From Hyphomicrobiales bacterium (GTDB lineage Bacteria > Pseudomonadota > Alphaproteobacteria > Rhizobiales > Rhizobiaceae): DNA of 64,000 nucleotides. This document shows positions 53,630-62,435 of this stretch, in pieces. The translations under genes were made by a program, and so were the position numbers. The first letter of the stretch is position 1; each line of letters opens with the position of its first letter. The notes below the pieces were generated by a model. It had not been told where the DNA came from. It worked only from the letters and a program-made list of their open reading frames with translations, and searched no databases. Where the stretch lies: NCBI GenBank assembly GCA_900470965.1, contig UCCS01000009.1, positions 62,001 through 126,000 on the forward strand, written 5' to 3'.

Positions 53630-54202
53630 TCAATGGGTTATGCCCTTACTGCCCAATACCTTGCCGACAGTCATTGCCAGAATGCGCATATCCAGGAAGA
53701 AGGAGCGGCGTTGCAGATAATCAACGTCGAACTTCACCTTTTCCGGGATCGGCAGTTCGTCGCGCCCGTTTACCTGCGCCCAACCTGTCAGCCCTGGCAG
53801 CAGCGCATCGACGCCTTCGGCCGTGCGTAGGGCGATCAGGTCATCCTGATTATAGAGCGCCGGGCGTGGGCCGACGAAGCTCATATCGCCCTTCAGGATG
53901 CACCAGAGCTGCGGCAATTCATCGAGGCTCGACTTGCGCAGGAAACCGCCGATCGGTGTCAAATAGCGGGAGGGATCGTCGAGAAGATGCGTGGCGACCG
54001 TGGGCGTGTCGATCCGCATGCTGCGGAATTTCGGCATCCGGAAGATCTCGTTGCGGCGCCCCACCCGGCTCGACCAGTAAAGTGCCGGTCCCGGAGAGGT
54101 CAGGCGCACGCAAAGCGCTACGACCCCGATCGGAATGATCAGGATCAGGGATGCCACCAGAGCCAGGAAAAGATCCACTGCCCGTTTCAAGTCCGTCCTC
54201 AC
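53630..54202 (-). CDS. undecaprenyl-phosphate sugar-1-phosphate transferase (O-antigen initiating type)
   Basis: Bacterial sugar transferase of 190 residues, the small PglC-like catalytic core. It has an N-terminal re-entrant helix ([20 protein letters not shown]), the motif [10 protein letters not shown], the catalytic-acid region [14 protein letters not shown] and [14 protein letters not shown]. It transfers a sugar phosphate to the lipid carrier in lipopolysaccharide or exopolysaccharide synthesis. The GTG at 54202 fits the family N-terminus; a GTG at 54262 would add 20 residues. It lies 102 nt upstream of the dehydratase on the same strand, and resembles lps-beta1 of R. etli. Confidence 0.87.
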   Translation of the reverse strand: MRTDLKRAVDLFLALVASLILIIPIGVVALCVRLTSPGPALYWSSRVGRRNEIFRMPKFRSMRIDTPTVATHLLDDPSRYLTPIGGFLRKSSLDELPQLWCILKGDMSFVGPRPALYNQDDLIALRTAEGVDALLPGLTGWAQVNGRDELPIPEKVKFDVDYLQRRSFFLDMRILAMTVGKVLGSKGITH

Positions 54203-54561
54203 TTTCCCATACTCTTCTGGCCTGCGATGGCCTGTTGCCCCTATCGTCTCCGGCCAATTCACGTCAACGACGCTTTCTGCCTCGGGCGCTTTATACGTTG
54301 TTTTTCAGGCATTTGCGGCAAGTCCGCCACCGTTTCCGAAAACAGCGCTTCAGCTAAGCCATTGAGACGTCCTGTCTTTTCGTCCATTGCGGAAGTTAAT
54401 CTAGCCTTCATTTCTGGCACCTGTTCTCCATCCAAAAAAGGATGTAGTCTTCCAGTCGCTCCTCTGACCGCTACCAAAACGACGCTTGCGGTCTTTTAGC
54501 AGCCATGTCCATATGAATGAACGGTCAAGGCGCGCAGCAATCGCCCGGTTTCACGAAGTGT
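54203..54561. other. gap between repC and the sugar transferase, no gene supported
   Basis: A frame from a TTG at 54477 to 54259 overlaps the alternative GTG (54262) of the transferase as GTGA, but it has no ribosome site and no recognisable protein features. The remainder shows only a small CATCC / GGATG hairpin. Confidence 0.4.
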
Positions 54562-55773
54562 TCATGCCCTGCGCGCAACCGGACTGTTCTGCCGTACAAG
54601 CGCCATCAGCATCGGACCAAGCGAGAACTCTCCTCGCGCTCCCTTACGGGTCAGGTCACGCAGATAGCCGCCTGGTGAGTTGATATGGGTTGCCCGTTCC
54701 AGCATGCAGGCGATAACGACAGCGGCATTTTCCCGGCCTAGGCTTTCGCAAGCTGCCTGATAGGTCTCCGCGGTGATCCCCAACATGGACCGTACGATGA
54801 CGGCAGCGGTCACGAGATCGCGCCAGCCTCGGATCGGCCCTTCCCGAGCATAATCGCTGATTTGCGGGCATGCCTGCAGGACGAGGGCGAGAGGGAATAT
54901 CTTCTGCGATCCGTTTGACTGAGCCCTCTCTGTCGCGACTTCCAGCGTTTCCACTTGCACTACCGGTAAAGATTCTAATTCGAGAGAGTCTATATCTGAA
55001 TTCTGTATGTGCGGTTCATTTTGGACCACACTGGCGGTCGTTTTTTTGAAATTATCGAAATTCGTCAACAGGTTGACGATGTCGGTGCGTAGTTCTTCGA
55101 ACTTCAGCCGCACGCTGTCCAGATCGGAAGCTTTGGGAGTGCGAGGCATGCATGCGAGGTGACGGGCATAGGCAGCCTCGATCTCGTCCCAATTGCCGGG
55201 AACGGCGTCCCCGATTGCGGCGTCGATCAGTTTGCGGACGTCGCGGCGGCAGATCGTCAGTCGCTCGCGCGCTCGCCGGAGTGCTATCCGGTCGGCTTCG
55301 ATCGTTTGAGCCATGGCAGCGAGTTCCTCGCTGCGGGCAAGAAGCGGCGCCAGGCTGAAACCATAGGCATCCTCCAGCTCACCGGAGGTTTTGCGGCGGG
55401 CAAAACGTTTTCCGTTGGCACTGTCCTTGCGAATGATCAGCCCGGCGTCGATAAGAGCCGCGAGATGCCGGCGCAGCGTGGTGACTGCAATGCCGTGCGC
55501 CCGTACTATCAGCTGCCGGTTGGATGGAAAGACAACCATGCTCGCCTCCCCGTAGAGATGGTTCTCGGGATAGAAGGAGAGAAGGGCGTTCAGCACAGCG
55601 AGTGTGCGATCAGAAATGTCGAGCAGCGGGCGTGCTTCGCAGACGTCGCGAAACACCTTCCACTTGTCCACGGACTTATCTGGTTTAACTGATTCGGCCT
55701 GAAGCTGACCTCTCATCAAGGCAAGCGACATCGGCCGCCGCCCGAAAGGCGTCGTCACAAATCCCGTATTCAT
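54562..55773 (-). CDS. repC: plasmid replication initiator RepC
   Basis: Essential initiator of repABC plasmids, 403 residues. The N-terminal winged-helix DNA-binding half (about 1-180) contains FGRRPMSLALMRGQ near the start and VFPSNRQLIVRAHGIAVTTL, RRHLAALIDAGLI. The C-terminal half (about 290-403) includes CPQISDYAREGPIRGWRDLV. Its translation is held down by the counter-transcribed RNA in the 206-nt gap after repB. The ATG at 55773 has AAGGTGAACCACG upstream. The replication origin of this plasmid class lies within repC itself; an AT-rich stretch is at about 54955-55075. Confidence 0.96.
   Translation of the reverse strand: MNTGFVTTPFGRRPMSLALMRGQLQAESVKPDKSVDKWKVFRDVCEARPLLDISDRTLAVLNALLSFYPENHLYGEASMVVFPSNRQLIVRAHGIAVTTLRRHLAALIDAGLIIRKDSANGKRFARRKTSGELEDAYGFSLAPLLARSEELAAMAQTIEADRIALRRARERLTICRRDVRKLIDAAIGDAVPGNWDEIEAAYARHLACMPRTPKASDLDSVRLKFEELRTDIVNLLTNFDNFKKTTASVVQNEPHIQNSDIDSLELESLPVVQVETLEVATERAQSNGSQKIFPLALVLQACPQISDYAREGPIRGWRDLVTAAVIVRSMLGITAETYQAACESLGRENAAVVIACMLERATHINSPGGYLRDLTRKGARGEFSLGPMLMALVRQNSPVARRA
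54955..55075. other. candidate replication origin within repC
   Basis: The middle of repC becomes AT-rich here (AAAGATTCTAATTCGAGAGA, then TTTTTTTGAAATTATCGAAA) against GC-rich flanks. In repABC plasmids the origin has been mapped to an AT-rich part inside repC; the position here is inferred from base composition alone. Confidence 0.35.
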
Positions 55774-55833
55774 CGTGGTTCACCTTATACAAAGGCAAAT
55801 CATCGGCGCCCGCCAAAACGGCGTTCAAAAACC

Positions 55834-55862
55834 TTGACAGCGATTCCGGGAAGTGCGATTCT
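55834..55862 (+). promoter_or_regulatory. promoter of the counter-transcribed RNA
   Basis: Perfect -35 TTGACA, 17-bp spacer and -10-like GATTCT. This is among the clearest sigma-70 -35 elements in the window, as expected for a constitutive antisense RNA. Confidence 0.65.
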
Positions 55863-55867
55863 CTAGG

Positions 55868-55916
55868 TGCTAAACGAGAGAAGAGGGCTTCCGGATGTTT
55901 GTTCGGGGGCCTTTTT
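55868..55916 (+). ncRNA. repABC counter-transcribed RNA (incompatibility RNA)
   Basis: In the repB-repC gap, on the strand opposite the rep genes, TTGACA at 55834-55839 is spaced 17 bp from GATTCT at 55857, giving a promoter. A 9-bp stem (GGCTTCCGG / TCGGGGGCC, 55886-55911, with G-T pairs) with an 8-nt loop and a TTTTT run follows as terminator. An RNA of about 50 nt would begin near 55868. This is the size, place and structure of the ctRNA that blocks repC expression and sets incompatibility and copy number. Confidence 0.85.
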
Positions 55917-55979
55917 CTTTGCCTATTGGCTCCTTTTCCTAACAGTCAAATCCTCGTCAGCGGCTTAACCCGCCAACAG

Positions 55980-56969
55980 TTATCGTTGTGACCTGACGGC
56001 GCCGAACTCGTCGAAGAGCTCATCCAGCCGGGTGGTGAGATAATCGGCAAATTCAGGCACCATGCGCTCATCGAAAGTAATGCGCGTCTTGTTGCCGGAG
56101 CGCTCGATTTGCGCTGCCTTCTGTCCTTGCCGTGTTTTCCAGATATCGCGGGCTTTCTTCGTATCGCGCGCCGTCATTTTCGACAGCACACGCTGCAAGC
56201 GCTGATCACTGTCTAGATCGGCAAAGGCATCGTCCTCAATGATCGCCTCGACCTTCATCGGTGAGGAAGAGACAGCATCGACAAGTGCCAACCATCGGGC
56301 GCGGCCTGCCTTCGGTGCCGGCCCGATCGCAAGGATCACTGTCTGCGGTACGCCACGGGCGACCGAGATGTAACGGCTGAGATCGGCCTTGTCGGTCGAG
56401 AGTGCTGCTATAATGACATCACGCGGGTAGCCTGCTTCTTCCAGACGATGGGCAAACAGCGCCTTCTCAATGAAGGAGAGATCCTGCCGGTCGAGATTTT
56501 CCTTGCCCTGGGCAATCACCAGTTCGTTGTCGCTCAAGCTCTGAACGATCGCCTTGACCTTGAGCCCAAGCTTTGCCGCGGCACGCAGACGGCGACGGCC
56601 ATAGGCGATCTGGTAGTGCCCTTCCATTTGAGGGTCGGGACGTACCAGGATCGGCACCTTCTGGCCGTGTTCGGCAATGCTCGTTACCAGTGCATCGAAA
56701 TCGACATCGCGCTCGACCGGGATACGGTCGCTGATCGAGGAATTGGAAATATCCGCCGGGTCGATTTCAAGAACGGAGAACCCGGAGGAAATCTGCGCCT
56801 GCAGCCGGCCGGCGGTACGCGCAGCTTCCGTCATTTCCTGCAGCGATGCACCCATGGCTGAGACGGCGCCGGTGCGCACGCGGTCTGGGTTCTTCTCGAC
56901 GCCAGCGGAAGGCGCCGGCGTATCTGCCTTGCGCATGAAGATCGAATTGACAGTATCGCGTCGGCTCAT
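55980..56969 (-). CDS. repB: plasmid partitioning protein RepB (ParB family)
   Basis: Centromere-binding ParB homologue of 329 residues that binds parS and couples to RepA. The ParB/Srx N-domain includes IAYGRRRLRAAAKLGL (about 117-132) with the CTP/arginine-rich box; the helix-turn-helix region is at about 155-200 and the dimerisation tail at the C-terminus. The ATG at 56969 follows AGGAGAGAATTG and is preferred to a TTG just before it. Two parS sites lie in the 193-nt gap after repA. Confidence 0.95.
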   Translation of the reverse strand: MSRRDTVNSIFMRKADTPAPSAGVEKNPDRVRTGAVSAMGASLQEMTEAARTAGRLQAQISSGFSVLEIDPADISNSSISDRIPVERDVDFDALVTSIAEHGQKVPILVRPDPQMEGHYQIAYGRRRLRAAAKLGLKVKAIVQSLSDNELVIAQGKENLDRQDLSFIEKALFAHRLEEAGYPRDVIIAALSTDKADLSRYISVARGVPQTVILAIGPAPKAGRARWLALVDAVSSSPMKVEAIIEDDAFADLDSDQRLQRVLSKMTARDTKKARDIWKTRQGQKAAQIERSGNKTRITFDERMVPEFADYLTTRLDELFDEFGAVRSQR

Positions 56970-57015
56970 CAATTCTCTCCTTTCCAGTCAAGAGCTCGTA
57001 AGCCGGAAAAGCGCA

Positions 57016-57031
57016 GTTGGGAGCTCCCAAC
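57016..57031. other. parS centromere site 1
   Basis: GTTGGGAGCTCCCAAC is a perfect 16-bp palindrome fitting the repABC parS pattern GTTNNNNGCNNNNAAC. It lies between repA and repB, the usual place for RepB-binding sites. Confidence 0.85.
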
Positions 57032-57094
57032 ATGCTTATGGGCTACCGATAGATGGAGGGACTTTTGCCAGGCGCTCAGACGGTGGCAACCTCT

Positions 57095-57110
57095 GTTGGG
57101 AGCTCCCAAC
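57095..57110. other. parS centromere site 2
   Basis: An identical copy of GTTGGGAGCTCCCAAC, 79 bp (centre to centre) from site 1 and upstream of repB. Two sites favour cooperative RepB loading. Confidence 0.85.
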
Positions 57111-57162
57111 AGATCGGGTGCACCGCTGAAACCGGATAGATCGGCGTCGGTCGGGCAGAACG

Positions 57163-58383
57163 TCATGTGCGCCCCCATGCTTGCCGGATCAGCGTCTCGA
57201 CCTCGCCATTGACAGCATCGAGGGCTTCCATGGCCCGGTCATAGGTCGAGCGTGTCAGGTTCTCGCGGCCGATCTCGTAAAGCGTCTGCTTGGTGAGGCC
57301 GGCATCGGAGACCGCTGCCGATTTCACCATTGCATTGATCATGACGTGATCGTCGAACAGATTGCGCAAGAGGGCCGCGACCTTCGTCTGCGGCGCATCC
57401 TGCGGCTCGTAGCGGGTGAGCAGATATCGAATGAAATCGTAATTGAGCTCGCCGCCTGCTTCGCGCACGACGGAGAGAAGGTCATGCGTCATCAGCAGGA
57501 ACTGGCTCATCGAGGCCACGTCCAGCATCTGCGGATGCACGGTCACGATCATCGAGGTTGCTGCGCAAAGGCCGCTCAAGGTCAGGTAACCGAGCTGCGG
57601 CGGGCAATCGAGGACAACGACGTCGTAGCTCTCGGCAACATCGTCGAGCGCCTTGGCGACGCGCATGAAGAACACGCCTTCGCCATCGCGGGAGCCGCGC
57701 ATCAGCGCGCGCGGCGTCGTATGCTCGAACTCCATGAGTTCGAGATTGCCGGGGATGAGATCCAGGCCGTCGAAATAGGTATTGCGCACGACCTCGGAGA
57801 GGGGGCGTCGCTCCTCATCGTAACGGATTGCCGCATAGAGTGTCTCGTTGGAACGGACATCGGTCTCCGGCATGACGCCGAGCATGGCGGACATGCTGGC
57901 CTGCGGGTCGAGATCGAGGGCGAGCACGCGGTAGCCCTGCAGCGCAAGATATTGCGCAAGATGCACCGATGTCGTGGTCTTGCCCGATCCGCCCTTGAAA
58001 TTGGTGACGGCGATGACCTGGAGATGTTCGTTCTCCCTGCGGCGCGGCAGGAAGTCATACGCCTCGCGACCACGGGCGGAGGCTGCAAGCAGGGCACGCA
58101 GCTCATTGAGCTGGCGCAAGGAATAGAGGCGCCGGCCGTTGGTGCCGACATCGGGCTGCGGGCCTTCGCCGGCAAGCGTCATCTTTCGCAAGGTTGAATC
58201 CGAGACGCCGATCAGCTTGGCCGCCTCGCCGGATGTGAAGCGGCGCAGCGTCTTGCTGGCGGTCGGGGGAAACAGGGCTTCGCTGATCGCCTGCAACTGC
58301 GAACTGATCGTCGACGCGTGGGCGCCGATCGTCTCATCGACGCTACGCTGAAGGGTCCGAGAAGTCCTTTGTGGCTTGCTCAC
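57163..58383 (-). CDS. repA: plasmid partitioning protein RepA (ParA family ATPase)
   Basis: Partition ATPase and autorepressor of the repABC operon, 406 residues. An N-terminal helix-turn-helix region (about 45-100, FTSGEAAKLIGVSDSTLRKM) is followed by the deviant Walker A FKGGSGKTTT (about 130-139) and a Walker A' segment ALDLDPQASMSAMLG (about 155-169). The start is a GTG at 58383 with a weak ribosome site. A 13-bp inverted repeat, the likely RepA operator, lies 15-51 nt upstream. It is the first gene of repA-repB-repC. Confidence 0.96.
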   Translation of the reverse strand: MSKPQRTSRTLQRSVDETIGAHASTISSQLQAISEALFPPTASKTLRRFTSGEAAKLIGVSDSTLRKMTLAGEGPQPDVGTNGRRLYSLRQLNELRALLAASARGREAYDFLPRRRENEHLQVIAVTNFKGGSGKTTTSVHLAQYLALQGYRVLALDLDPQASMSAMLGVMPETDVRSNETLYAAIRYDEERRPLSEVVRNTYFDGLDLIPGNLELMEFEHTTPRALMRGSRDGEGVFFMRVAKALDDVAESYDVVVLDCPPQLGYLTLSGLCAATSMIVTVHPQMLDVASMSQFLLMTHDLLSVVREAGGELNYDFIRYLLTRYEPQDAPQTKVAALLRNLFDDHVMINAMVKSAAVSDAGLTKQTLYEIGRENLTRSTYDRAMEALDAVNGEVETLIRQAWGRT

Positions 58384-58397
58384 GCTCTAATCTTTCA

Positions 58398-58434
58398 TCA
58401 CGGAAAAACACCAGAAACGGCTGTTTATCCGTGA
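58398..58434. promoter_or_regulatory. candidate RepA operator (inverted repeat)
   Basis: TCACGGAAAAACA (58398-58410) and TGTTTATCCGTGA (58422-58434) match in 12 of 13 positions with an 11-bp spacer. It lies immediately upstream of the repA GTG, where the autoregulatory RepA/RepB site of repABC operons is expected. Confidence 0.6.
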
Positions 58435-59132
58435 CGATTACCGATCGCAGCGATTCTGGCAAGCTACTCCAGCAGAACAGGGTTTTAGCGGCAGCGGTCA
58501 CGTTCATGAGTTTACGACAGGAGGATTACAATTTCTCCTGATATCTCCGCCAGTTAACAGAAATCTCATTCGGCTTGTAATGCTGTGCCATCCTGACATC
58601 ATTTTTTCTATCGATGCGGCTAAGTTGATGTTTTGATCCCGCGGTCGGCCCGTGGCGCATCCCATTGAGAAGAATCAGTTATTATCGATTCCTAATCTTT
58701 GCCGGCAAAGGATCTGATGACGAAGGGCGAGGCGGCCCTGTTGCCGCGATCCCCTGAGCGTTGACGAAGACGGAAGGCGCGCTTGTGTGTTCGACACCCG
58801 GAAGACGAGATCGCGCGCCAACGTCCGCCTGGAAAGTGAATACAAGCGAAAGGCTGCCTGACGCCGTTTTCGACGACAGGACGTCCCAAAATCGAACAGG
58901 GGTGTGACGGAATCCATCTGCGAAATAGATTCCGTATCGATGAAAAATATGAGAAAAAACAGCAAGTTGTAAACGCACCGAACGGGCTGTCCAAAGCTCG
59001 CGAAGATGGCTCTTTCGAGCCCATCTCCATATACTTTCTTATAAAGCATCCGGGACGTTTCTGCAATGATGGGCATGCTTGTATCCCCAGCAGAGAGCCG
59101 GGGAAGCCATGCATCGCATGATGCCGCCTGCA
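58435..59132. other. 698-bp gap between repA and the fuconate genes
   Basis: No gene is supported. Three overlapping minus-strand frames exist (about 98 to 152 codons), but none has a ribosome site or recognisable protein character. CAGGAG (58518) and CTCCTG (58535) form a small inverted repeat that could belong to the repA promoter region. The repA promoter should lie in the first 100-150 bp. Confidence 0.5.
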
Positions 59133-60410
59133 CTAGCCGCGGAATGTGTAGCCGGCAATCGAGGCCGGTTTCATTTCAATCGAGAAGCCTGGCCGGGTTG
59201 GCGGCATATAGGCAGCGTCCTTGATGATACAGGGATCGAGGAAATGTTCATGCAGGTGGTCGACATATTCGATGACACGGCCATCCTTGGTGCCCGACAC
59301 CGCCACATAATCGATCATCGACAGGTGCTGGACATATTCGCAGAGCCCGACACCGCCGGCATGCGGCCAGACCGGCAGGCCGAATTTGGCGGCGACCAGC
59401 AGGACGGCCAGCACCTCGTTCAGCCCGCCCATGCGGCAGGAGTCGATCTGGACGATATCGATCGCGCCTTCAGCGATGAACTGTTTGAACATGATGCGGT
59501 TCTGGCACATCTCGCCGGTCGCGACCTTTACCGGTGTTATGCCCTGGCGGATCTTGCGGTGGCCGGCAACATCGTCGGGGCTCGTCGGCTCTTCGATGAA
59601 GAAGGGTTTGGCGAAAGAGAGTTGGTTGACCCAGTCGATCGCCTGGCCGACCTCCCAGACCTGGTTGGCGTCGATCATCAGGTAACGGTCCGGGCCGATC
59701 ACCTCGCGGGCGATCCTGAGGCGGCGGATATCGTCCTCAAGGTCGCGGCCGACCTTCATCTTGATGTGGTTGAAGCCGGCATCGATCGCTTCCTGGCAGA
59801 GCCGGCGCAGTTTCTCGTCCTCGTAGCCGAGCCAGCCGGCCGAGGTCGTGTAGCAGGGATAGCCTTCCTTTTCGAGCGTGGCGATGCGCTCGGCCTTGCC
59901 GGCTTCGGCCTGTCTCAGGATGGCGATCGCCTCATCGCGCGTCAGCACGTCGGTGAGGTAGCGGTAATCGACGATATCGGCGATCTCTTCGGCAGGCATG
60001 TCTGCAACGAGGCGCCAGACCGGCTTGCCGGCCTCCTTGGCAAGCAGATCCCAGACGGCATTGACGATCGCGCCGGTCGCCAGATGGATCGCGCCCTTTT
60101 CAGGACCGATCCACCGCAGCTGGCTGTCGCTGGTCAAATGCCGCCAATATTTGCCGGGATGGGCCAGCACCTCTGAAAGTTCGGTGCCGACGACGAGATG
60201 CCGCATAGCCTCGATCGCCGCGCAGCAGATGTCGTTGCCGCGGCCGATGGTGAAGGTCAGGCCGTGGCCGGCCAGACCGTGCTTGTCGGTTTCCAGGATC
60301 ACATAGGCAGCGGAATAATCCGGATCCGGGTTCATCGCATCGGAACCATCGAGGCTTTGCGAAGTCGGAAAGCGAAGGTCGAAAACACGGAGGTCGGTGA
60401 TGCGGGTCAT
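59133..60410 (-). CDS. fucD: L-fuconate dehydratase (enolase superfamily)
   Basis: Removes water from L-fuconate to give 2-keto-3-deoxy-L-fuconate, in the cytoplasm. The 425-residue length suits FucD of the mandelate-racemase-like subgroup. Catalytic elements are visible: KMKVG (Lys pair, about 217-221), DANQVW (metal Asp about 248), EEPTSPDD (metal Glu about 274), ATGE (metal Glu about 301), PHAGG (base His about 351) and a final Glu in CEYVQ (about 362). The ATG at 60410 gives the family N-terminus [17 protein letters not shown]. It follows a short-chain dehydrogenase on the same strand, diverging from an IclR regulator. Confidence 0.92.
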   Translation of the reverse strand: MTRITDLRVFDLRFPTSQSLDGSDAMNPDPDYSAAYVILETDKHGLAGHGLTFTIGRGNDICCAAIEAMRHLVVGTELSEVLAHPGKYWRHLTSDSQLRWIGPEKGAIHLATGAIVNAVWDLLAKEAGKPVWRLVADMPAEEIADIVDYRYLTDVLTRDEAIAILRQAEAGKAERIATLEKEGYPCYTTSAGWLGYEDEKLRRLCQEAIDAGFNHIKMKVGRDLEDDIRRLRIAREVIGPDRYLMIDANQVWEVGQAIDWVNQLSFAKPFFIEEPTSPDDVAGHRKIRQGITPVKVATGEMCQNRIMFKQFIAEGAIDIVQIDSCRMGGLNEVLAVLLVAAKFGLPVWPHAGGVGLCEYVQHLSMIDYVAVSGTKDGRVIEYVDHLHEHFLDPCIIKDAAYMPPTRPGFSIEMKPASIAGYTFRG

Positions 60411-60469
60411 GATGTCTTCCCGTTCAGGGGCCGGTATCCTTCCTTGGAAGAAGCCGGCCATGCAAAAGC

Positions 60470-61204
60470 TCAGATCGTCCAGCCGCCGTCGATGGCGTAG
60501 GCCTGGCCGGAAGTGTAGGTCGCACCGGCGAGGTAGACGGCGAGATCGGCGATCTCCTCCGGCGTGCCGAGGCGGCCCATCGGCTGGCGGGCGATGAAGG
60601 CGGCGCGCGCCGTGTCATAGTCGCCCTGTGCGCGCATGCGGTCCTGCAGCGAAGGGCTTTCCACGGTGCCGGGGCAGATGCAGTTGCAGCGCACGCCCTG
60701 CGTCACGTAGTCGGCAGCGACCGACTTGGTAAGCCCGATCACGGCTGCCTTGGTCACACCGTAGGCAAAACGGTTCGGCACGCCTTTGATGCTCGAGGCG
60801 ACCGAGGACATGTTGATGATCGCGCCATCCTTGCGCTCCAGCATGCCCGGCAGCACCGCGCGGATGGTGCGGATCATCGCCTTGACGTTGAGATCGAAGG
60901 CAAATTCCAGATCGGTATCCTTCATGTCGAGCACGGAGCCGTTATGGACGGTACCGGCGCAATTGAAGAGCACATCGACGGCGCCAATTTCGGCCACCAG
61001 CGCCTTGACCGCCTCATCTTCGAGCACATTGAGCTTGCGGGTGGAAATCTTGCTCTCCGCCGCAAGGGTCGCCAGCGCGTCGGTATTGATGTCGGTGGCA
61101 TGCACCCTGGCGCCGGCAGCGGCGAAGGCAAGCGCGGAGGCGCGGCCGATGCCTTGACCGGCTGCGGTGATGAGAACGGTCTTGCCGGAAAGATTGCTTG
61201 TCAT
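60470..61204 (-). CDS. short-chain dehydrogenase, likely 2-keto-3-deoxy-L-fuconate dehydrogenase
   Basis: NAD-dependent SDR of 244 residues. Cofactor motif [10 protein letters not shown] is at about 13-22, NCAG at about 80-83, the catalytic Ser in MSSVASS (about 131-137), YGVTK (Tyr and Lys about 147-151), and [12 protein letters not shown]. The last motif is shared with human BDH2-like and keto-deoxy-fuconate dehydrogenases. It is 59 nt upstream of fucD on the same strand. The alternative is L-fucose dehydrogenase; both fit the pathway, but the PGTVESPSL loop favours the keto-deoxy-acid enzyme. Confidence 0.88.
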   Translation of the reverse strand: MTSNLSGKTVLITAAGQGIGRASALAFAAAGARVHATDINTDALATLAAESKISTRKLNVLEDEAVKALVAEIGAVDVLFNCAGTVHNGSVLDMKDTDLEFAFDLNVKAMIRTIRAVLPGMLERKDGAIINMSSVASSIKGVPNRFAYGVTKAAVIGLTKSVAADYVTQGVRCNCICPGTVESPSLQDRMRAQGDYDTARAAFIARQPMGRLGTPEEIADLAVYLAGATYTSGQAYAIDGGWTI

Positions 61205-61463
61205 GTCATGGCCTCTTTGGGGAGTTTTGCGCGCGCTGGCGTGGTACTAAATCTATCTCAAAAGGATCAGTCGGGATGAAGGCCGCGTTCGGCCACGTGC
61301 CTTGCAAGGCGCTGCCATCTTTGTGCAGGCAATCACGATGTCCACGCATTGCATGGCCTTCCTCCCTCTCCGGTTATCTTATTTTTGTCTCGCCTTGGCG
61401 AGCCTTTCCGGGGATTGTGAACGTTCGGCGTGAGAATATGCCGAAAAATGTCCTCACATTTAA

Positions 61464-61488
61464 TTTGTCTGTTTATAGACAAACAGAC
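61464..61488. promoter_or_regulatory. candidate IclR operator in the divergent fuconate promoter
   Basis: Two overlapping inverted repeats share this site: TTTGTCT / AGACAAA (61464-61483, 6-bp spacer) and GTCTGTTT / AAACAGAC (61467-61488, 6-bp spacer). It lies between the divergent dehydrogenase and IclR genes, about 85 bp before the IclR start, as expected for autoregulation and control of the catabolic operon. Confidence 0.65.
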
Positions 61489-61572
61489 GATAGCCTCATG
61501 GTCAAGCGCGAACTTTTTCTTTTCCGTCTGCCCGTCTGCGTATATGCAGAATGATATTCACAGGGGGGAAGA

Positions 61573-62358
61573 ATGGAGACCGACGAGTCAGATCGCTATC
61601 GCGCTCCGGCGCTCGACAAGGGTCTTGATATTCTCGAACTTCTGGCCAGCGTCGACAGCGGCCTGACGCAGGCGGAAATCGCCAAGCGGCTGGAGCGCAG
61701 CCCGAACGAATTCTATCGAATGCTCGACCGTCTCGTGAGGCGCGGTTACGTGACGCGGCTCGATGGCGACCGTTATTCTCTGACCTTGAAGCTTTTTGGC
61801 CTGGCGCAGCTGCATGCGCCGGTGCGCCGCCTTGCCTCCTATGCGACGCCGCTGATGCGCGATCTCGCCCAGCGCTCGCGCCAGGCAAACCATCTTGCCG
61901 TATTCGACCGGGGCGCTGCCGTCGTCATCGCCCAGCAGGAGGCGCCGGACTATTGGGGCCTTTCGATCCGCGTCGGTTCCCATATCAGCCTTTTCGACAC
62001 CGGCTCCGGCCATGTGCTGCTTGCCTTCCGCAGCGACGAAGAGCGCGCGATGATGATCTCGGAACATGTGCGCACCCGCAAAGACGCCGATCTCGGCCCG
62101 GAATTTTACGAGCGGCTGAACCAAATCCGCGAGCGCGGCTATGAAATCATGGCAAGCGCCCAGACGGCCGGCGTCTATAATCTCTCGGCACCGGTCCTGG
62201 GGCCTGATGGGCGCGGTATTGCCGCGCTGACCTGCCCCTATATCGCGCTGGTAAATGCGCCGGCAGCGCCCGATATCAGCCAAGCGATCGGCATGGTGCA
62301 GAAGACGGCGGCTGAGCTTTCGGCGCTCGCCGGCGCAACGATTTCCCTGCCGGGTTAA
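61573..62358 (+). CDS. IclR-family transcriptional regulator
   Basis: A 261-residue regulator with an N-terminal winged helix-turn-helix (about 12-70, LTQAEIAKRLERSPNEFYRM) and a C-terminal IclR effector domain (about 85-255), including GSHISLFDTGSGHVLLAF and QTAGVYNLSAPV. The ATG has GGGGGGAAG upstream. It diverges from the dehydrogenase and fucD genes and precedes the lactonase gene, so it probably controls both sides of the locus, with a fuconate-pathway intermediate as effector. Confidence 0.92.
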   Translation: METDESDRYRAPALDKGLDILELLASVDSGLTQAEIAKRLERSPNEFYRMLDRLVRRGYVTRLDGDRYSLTLKLFGLAQLHAPVRRLASYATPLMRDLAQRSRQANHLAVFDRGAAVVIAQQEAPDYWGLSIRVGSHISLFDTGSGHVLLAFRSDEERAMMISEHVRTRKDADLGPEFYERLNQIRERGYEIMASAQTAGVYNLSAPVLGPDGRGIAALTCPYIALVNAPAAPDISQAIGMVQKTAAELSALAGATISLPG

Positions 62359-62435
62359 GATCCAGCAGAATTTCAATTTGAATAATTCATTCACCAACGA
62401 TAGGTTCTGCCAACCACTCTTTGGAGGAGAAGAGC

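Noticed and set aside
54259..54477. 72-codon frame overlapping the sugar transferase alternative start
   Set aside because: TTG start without ribosome site and no protein features; the GTGA overlap is probably chance.
57181..58197. 338-codon + strand frame opposite repA
   Set aside because: Antisense shadow of repA.
58675..59133. Three overlapping minus-strand frames between repA and fucD
   Set aside because: None shows a ribosome site, conserved-looking pattern or sensible codon use, and they exclude each other.
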